From positions 248,001 through 312,000 of the forward strand of contig JANQPF010000022.1 in NCBI GenBank assembly GCA_028285415.1: a DNA stretch of 64,000 nucleotides. The letters are read 5' to 3'. Below are positions 60,688-64,000 of the stretch, piece by piece. This DNA comes from Pseudomonadales bacterium (GTDB lineage: Bacteria; Pseudomonadota; Gammaproteobacteria; Pseudomonadales; Azotimanducaceae). The translations under genes and the position numbers were made by a program. Position 1 is the stretch's first letter. Every line of letters begins with the position of its first letter. The notes beneath the pieces were generated by a model. The model was not told the DNA's origin and ran no database searches. It saw only the letters and a list, made by a program, of their open reading frames with translations.

Positions 60688-61227
60688 GTGGGTATTTTCA
60701 CGATTCTCAACTTCGGCTTTTTCCAGATGCTCTGGTTCAGCTGCGTGCTGGGTGCCGGTGGCTATGGCCTGCACTGGCTGGCGCTGGGCGCGCTCATCCC
60801 GATCAGTGTGCTGACCTGGTTCAGCGCAAGCCGCTCAGCGGACGTGACGGTGGCGATAGTTGCGCTATCGCTGGGTCTGATCATCGACAATCTCTGGATA
60901 AATCTCGGCATTCTGAGTTACCCGCAGTCCACGTTTGCGCCGTATTGGATTGCGCTCCTCTGGATTGGGCTGGGGCTCACCGTCAATCACTCCATGAGCT
61001 GGTTTCGCGACAGGCCGCTGGTCGGTTCGCTGATTGTCGGCGCGTTTGCTCCGGTGACCTACCTCACCGGTCAGCGCTTCGGTGCGGTTGTGGTCGAGGA
61101 CTTGTACCTGACGGCCGCCATATCGCTTTCTTGGTTCCTGCTTTTTTACGGCCTTGCGCGCTTTTCCCTGTGGATGCTCAACGCCGATGAGACACAACTG
61201 GCTTCGACAAAAGGAGATATCGCATGA
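60688..61227 (+). CDS. DUF2878 family membrane protein
   Basis: 179-residue hydrophobic protein with about five transmembrane segments and the DUF2878 pattern (GLIIDNLWINLGILSYP, PYWIALLWIGLGLTVNHSMSWF). It begins with GTG on the base after the CFA gene stop and overlaps the next methyltransferase by four bases (ATGA). The family keeps company with CFA, DUF1365 and amine-oxidase-like genes; a role in membrane-lipid adaptation is inferred only from that. Confidence 0.83.
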   Translation: MGIFTILNFGFFQMLWFSCVLGAGGYGLHWLALGALIPISVLTWFSASRSADVTVAIVALSLGLIIDNLWINLGILSYPQSTFAPYWIALLWIGLGLTVNHSMSWFRDRPLVGSLIVGAFAPVTYLTGQRFGAVVVEDLYLTAAISLSWFLLFYGLARFSLWMLNADETQLASTKGDIA

Positions 61228-62258
61228 GTTCACTCATAGGACTCGCAGAGGCGGGCTGGGTCCCTGACCCGCTGATCCGCGTGGGCATCCGGCAGCTTGT
61301 AAAGCAGCGCCTGCGTGAGGAGCGGCGTCAGCCGCAGGGTACGAAGGTCGCGCGTACGGAGGCGTTGCGTGAAAGTGCCGTTGCGCTCCACACGGACGCC
61401 GCCAATGAGCAGCACTACGAGCTGCCGACCACGTTTTTCGAGAACGTGCTGGGGCCGCGTCTGAAATACTCTGCCTGCGTGTTCCCTCACGACAATGCAA
61501 GCCTCGCCGAGGCAGAGCTGCACACGCTCGAGATGTACCGCGAGCGCCTTGCCATCGAGGCTGGTGACACGGTGCTGGACCTGGGCTGTGGTTGGGGCTC
61601 GTTCTCGCTCTGGCTTGCCGAGCGGGAACCGCTGGTGGACATTACCGCGGTATCGAACTCGACGACGCAGCGGGAATACATCGAGACGCGTGCGCGCGCT
61701 TTGGGGCTCGAGAACCTGCGGGTGATCACCCAGGACGTCAACCGGCTGGATCTGCCGGCGGATACGTTTACCAAGATCATTTCCGTCGAGATGTTCGAGC
61801 ACGTGCGGAACTACGCAGAGCTCATGCGGCGCATCAGCCGCTGGCTGCGCCCGGGGGGCAGCCTGTTTACCCACATTTTCTGCCACAAAGACCTCATCTA
61901 TCCTTTCGAGACGGAAGGGGAGAGTAATTGGATGGGCCGCTACTTCTTCACGGGGGGACTCATGCCGGCTGCAGACACGCTGCTCGCCTTCCAGGAGGAT
62001 CTATCGCTGCAGCATCGCTGGCTGCACGACGGCACGCACTACGAACGGACCGCGCGTGCCTGGCTCGAAAACATGGACGAGCGCGTCGAAGACCTGCGTC
62101 CGAGCCTCGAGAACACGTATGGCGCTGGTGACGTCAACGTCTGGCAGCAGCGCTGGCGGATGTTCTTTATGGCCTGCGAAGAGATGTTTGCGTACGATCG
62201 CGGTAACCAGTGGCAGGTAGCCCACTACCTGTTCACTAAGGCAAAGTCAGGCGGTTAG
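61224..62258 (+). CDS. Second CFA-like SAM-dependent methyltransferase
   Basis: 344-residue methyltransferase of the CFA/coclaurine N-methyltransferase-like branch. It differs from the upstream CFA enzyme in lacking the N-terminal CFA domain and the YCEGGF motif. SAM motif: VLDLGCGWGSFSLWLAE; then QDVNRLDLPADTFTKIISVEMFEHVRNYAEL and FTHIFCHKDLIYPFE. The C-terminal WQQRWRMFFMACEEMFAYDRGNQWQVAHYLF stretch is typical. A second methylation of lipid chains or of an amine headgroup are both possible. The histidine kinase gene follows after 19 bases. Confidence 0.88.
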   Translation: MSSLIGLAEAGWVPDPLIRVGIRQLVKQRLREERRQPQGTKVARTEALRESAVALHTDAANEQHYELPTTFFENVLGPRLKYSACVFPHDNASLAEAELHTLEMYRERLAIEAGDTVLDLGCGWGSFSLWLAEREPLVDITAVSNSTTQREYIETRARALGLENLRVITQDVNRLDLPADTFTKIISVEMFEHVRNYAELMRRISRWLRPGGSLFTHIFCHKDLIYPFETEGESNWMGRYFFTGGLMPAADTLLAFQEDLSLQHRWLHDGTHYERTARAWLENMDERVEDLRPSLENTYGAGDVNVWQQRWRMFFMACEEMFAYDRGNQWQVAHYLFTKAKSGG

Positions 62259-62277
62259 CGAGAACGTCATCAGCGAA

Positions 62278-63567
62278 GTGTCGGCGCAGAGCGCCAAGCT
62301 TGGTCTGCGTGCCAAGCTGGTTCGGGTATATGCCCTGCAGGTGCTGCTCATCAGCGTCGCCGCGCTGGTGGGTGTCTACATCACGTATCTCATTGTCGAG
62401 AACGTGTTGACCAGGCAGGCCCTCGTTACCGAAACCGACTACTACTGGGAGCAGCTCCAGGAAAACCCGGCGCACCCGCTGCCGAATGTCCGCAATCTCC
62501 TCGGCTACAAGGCTGTGGGCGACGATTACAGCACCGTGCCGGAAGCGTTGCACGACCTGCCGCTCGGCTTCGGCAAGGCGGACGCCCTGCCGGGAGACAA
62601 CCTGATCTTCGTCAGCCAGCGTAACAACATGCGCCTGTATCTGGTGTTCGCGGACGCGCAGGTGGCGGACCTGGTCTTCTACTTCGGTCTTGCCCCGCTG
62701 GCGGCGGTCCTCCTCACCGTCTACATCGTCTTCTTTCTGACCTATCGGCTGTCCCATGCGGCGATCTCGCCGATGCTGAACCTGGCTCAGGCCATTGAAG
62801 ACTTCGACTTCCGCTCGACCGACAAACTCGAGGTGCCGGTGACACCGGACGATGTGGACCGGGAGACGCGGCTCATGGTCGAAGCGTTGCAGGAGTTCAG
62901 CTCACGTCTTGCGCAGTTCATCGAACGTGAGCGCACGTTCACCAGAAACGCCGGGCATGAGCTGCGCACGCCGATTGCCGTCATGAAAGGCTCGCTCGAT
63001 CTGCTCGAAGCGGATGCGAGCCGGCCCGACAAGGACAAGCGGATATTTGAGCGCATGCGGCGCGTGGTCAACGACATGGAAACGCTGCTCGAGACGCTGC
63101 TGACGCTCGCCCGGGAAGAGGACGTGTTTGCGGACGGCAGGACGACGAGCGTCAATCAGGTCATTGCGGAGGAAATTGAGCTCCTTACGGAATTTGCCGA
63201 TGAAAAAGGCAATCAGATCGAGTTTCTCGAAGACGTGGAGGCGCTCTGCAGCGCCAAACCGCGAGTGCTCGCCATCATGCTGAGTAACCTCGTGCGCAAC
63301 GCGCTGACCTATACGACGGACGGCGTCGTCACGATCCAGATCACACCTTCGTGCGTCATCGTCAAAGACACCGGGATCGGGATGTCCGAAGAGGACATGG
63401 ACAATGCGTTCACAGCCTTCTTCCGCGGCGATACCGCGTCCCGCACAACGCGCGGTCAGGGGCTGGGTCTGGCGCTCGTGAGACGCCTGGCGCAGCAGCT
63501 CGGCTGGCGGGTGGAACTCGACAGCAAGCTGGGTAGCGGCACGGAATTTAAGGTCTGGTTCAGCTGA
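62278..63567 (+). CDS. Sensor histidine kinase
   Basis: 429-residue membrane histidine kinase. Two transmembrane helices (about 15-43 and 135-160) bracket a ~90-residue periplasmic sensor domain, followed by a HAMP-like linker. The phospho-accepting H box is RNAGHELRTPIAVMKG, with the N box NLVRNALTYT, G1 VKDTGIGMS, F box FTAFFRGD and G2 RGQGLGLALVRR. The GTG start at 62278 is inferred. Cotranscription with the lipid operon (19-base gap) suggests it monitors the membrane or the same stress. The only nearby response regulator is convergent. Confidence 0.88.
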   Translation: MSAQSAKLGLRAKLVRVYALQVLLISVAALVGVYITYLIVENVLTRQALVTETDYYWEQLQENPAHPLPNVRNLLGYKAVGDDYSTVPEALHDLPLGFGKADALPGDNLIFVSQRNNMRLYLVFADAQVADLVFYFGLAPLAAVLLTVYIVFFLTYRLSHAAISPMLNLAQAIEDFDFRSTDKLEVPVTPDDVDRETRLMVEALQEFSSRLAQFIERERTFTRNAGHELRTPIAVMKGSLDLLEADASRPDKDKRIFERMRRVVNDMETLLETLLTLAREEDVFADGRTTSVNQVIAEEIELLTEFADEKGNQIEFLEDVEALCSAKPRVLAIMLSNLVRNALTYTTDGVVTIQITPSCVIVKDTGIGMSEEDMDNAFTAFFRGDTASRTTRGQGLGLALVRRLAQQLGWRVELDSKLGSGTEFKVWFS

Positions 63568-63576
63568 TCTGCCGGT

Positions 63577-64000
63577 TCAGTCTTCCGCCATGCGGAAGCC
63601 GCGTCCGGCCACCGTCTCGATGAGGGGACGCTCGAAAGGTTTGTCGACGATGCGGCGCAGGTTGTACACGTGGCTGCGCAACGCATCCGAATCCGGAACT
63701 TCGTCACCCCAGATTTCCTTCTCAAGCTCCCGTCTCGACACAACGGCGGGGGCGCGACGCATCAGCACGCGCAGGATTTCGTAGCTGCGCGGAGACAGGC
63801 TCAGGCGCTTACCCGCGCGGATGGCAATTTCGCGCTCGGTGTCGAGCTCGAGATCGGCGATCCGGTAGGTCGTCTCGGATACATCACCTTTGTCTCGGCG
63901 GATCAGCGCTTCGACGCGTACGGCAAGCTCCGGCATTTCGAACGGCTTGACGAGATAGTCGTCAGCGCCGACGTCGAAACCCGTCAGTTTGTCATCGAGC
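63577..64000 (-). CDS. OmpR-family response regulator, C-terminal part (cut by window edge)
   Basis: The last 141 residues of an OmpR/PhoB-type regulator. The visible receiver end reads FDVGADDYLVKPFEMPELAVRVEALIRR, with the conserved Lys and Pro of the receiver domain. A winged-helix DNA-binding domain follows (LSLSPRSYEILRVLMRRAPAVVSRRELEKEIWG, SHVYNLRRIVDKPF, VAGRGFRM). The phospho-accepting Asp and start codon lie past position 64000. Its stop is nine bases from that of the convergent histidine kinase; they are plausible partners but not in one operon. Confidence 0.92.
   Translation of the reverse strand, partial: LDDKLTGFDVGADDYLVKPFEMPELAVRVEALIRRDKGDVSETTYRIADLELDTEREIAIRAGKRLSLSPRSYEILRVLMRRAPAVVSRRELEKEIWGDEVPDSDALRSHVYNLRRIVDKPFERPLIETVAGRGFRMAED

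Overview
The window is a dense, roughly 60% GC stretch of chromosome from a Gram-negative bacterium, most likely a gammaproteobacterium. The tRNA-Glu is nearly identical to the enterobacterial one. There are three large TonB-dependent outer-membrane receptors, an LpxL-type lipid A acyltransferase and a SoxR with an enterobacterial-style operator. No prophage, transposon, CRISPR array or rRNA is visible. I cannot name the genus from sequence alone; the receptor-rich, purine-catabolising profile would suit an aquatic heterotroph.

Layout. 1-5.1 kb: two related TonB-dependent receptors (the first cut by the window edge) and a small secreted protein, all on the minus strand. 5.2-16.2 kb: housekeeping and metabolic genes, including a guanidinobutyrase/agmatinase-type ureohydrolase, a CBS-domain membrane protein, an enoyl-CoA hydratase, Nudix, luciferase-like and GNAT proteins, a glycerophosphodiesterase, a DUF815 ATPase and a DUF481 outer-membrane protein. 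Next come tRNA-Glu and a hairpin-rich spacer. 16.6-25.7 kb: envelope genes, namely a lipid A acyltransferase, an unusual glycosidase-fold/LPS-kinase fusion, an exported PLP racemase-like protein, a sphingosine-phosphate-lyase-like enzyme, and a DUF350/transglutaminase/beta-lactamase-fold operon. 26.5-34.5 kb: a siderophore-type receptor with an EF-hand insertion, SoxR with a divergent VOC gene, a HipBA pair, and a c-di-GMP pair (degenerate HD-GYP plus EAL).

34.5-53.4 kb is the core of the window, a nearly complete purine salvage and degradation island. Inside the cell it encodes hypoxanthine phosphoribosyltransferase, guanine deaminase, 8-oxoguanine deaminase, xanthine dehydrogenase XdhABC, membrane urate oxidase PuuD, HIU hydrolase, OHCU decarboxylase and allantoinase PuuE. 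It also has a RutR-like regulator and two NCS2 purine permeases. Next to these lies a tightly overlapping set of exported proteins: two signal-peptide-bearing 'purine nucleoside permease' (NUP) family proteins flanking a signal-peptide-bearing ADGF-type adenosine deaminase, then a cytoplasmic adenosine/adenine-deaminase-like protein that lacks the usual HxGE motif. The NUP proteins have no membrane segments and carry motifs resembling nucleoside phosphorylases. I therefore propose that the locus deaminates and cleaves purine nucleosides in the periplasm, imports the bases through NCS2 carriers and oxidises them to allantoate. This is the best candidate for an undescribed system.

53.4-64 kb: a PhyH dioxygenase, a Na/Pi cotransporter and folE. 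A membrane-lipid remodelling operon follows: desaturase, FAD amine-oxidase-like protein, DUF1365, a cyclopropane synthase, DUF2878, a second CFA-like methyltransferase and a histidine kinase. A response regulator converges on its end. CGTGAAC-type repeats lie upstream of both folE and the desaturase, hinting at shared control, possibly by light or oxidative stress.
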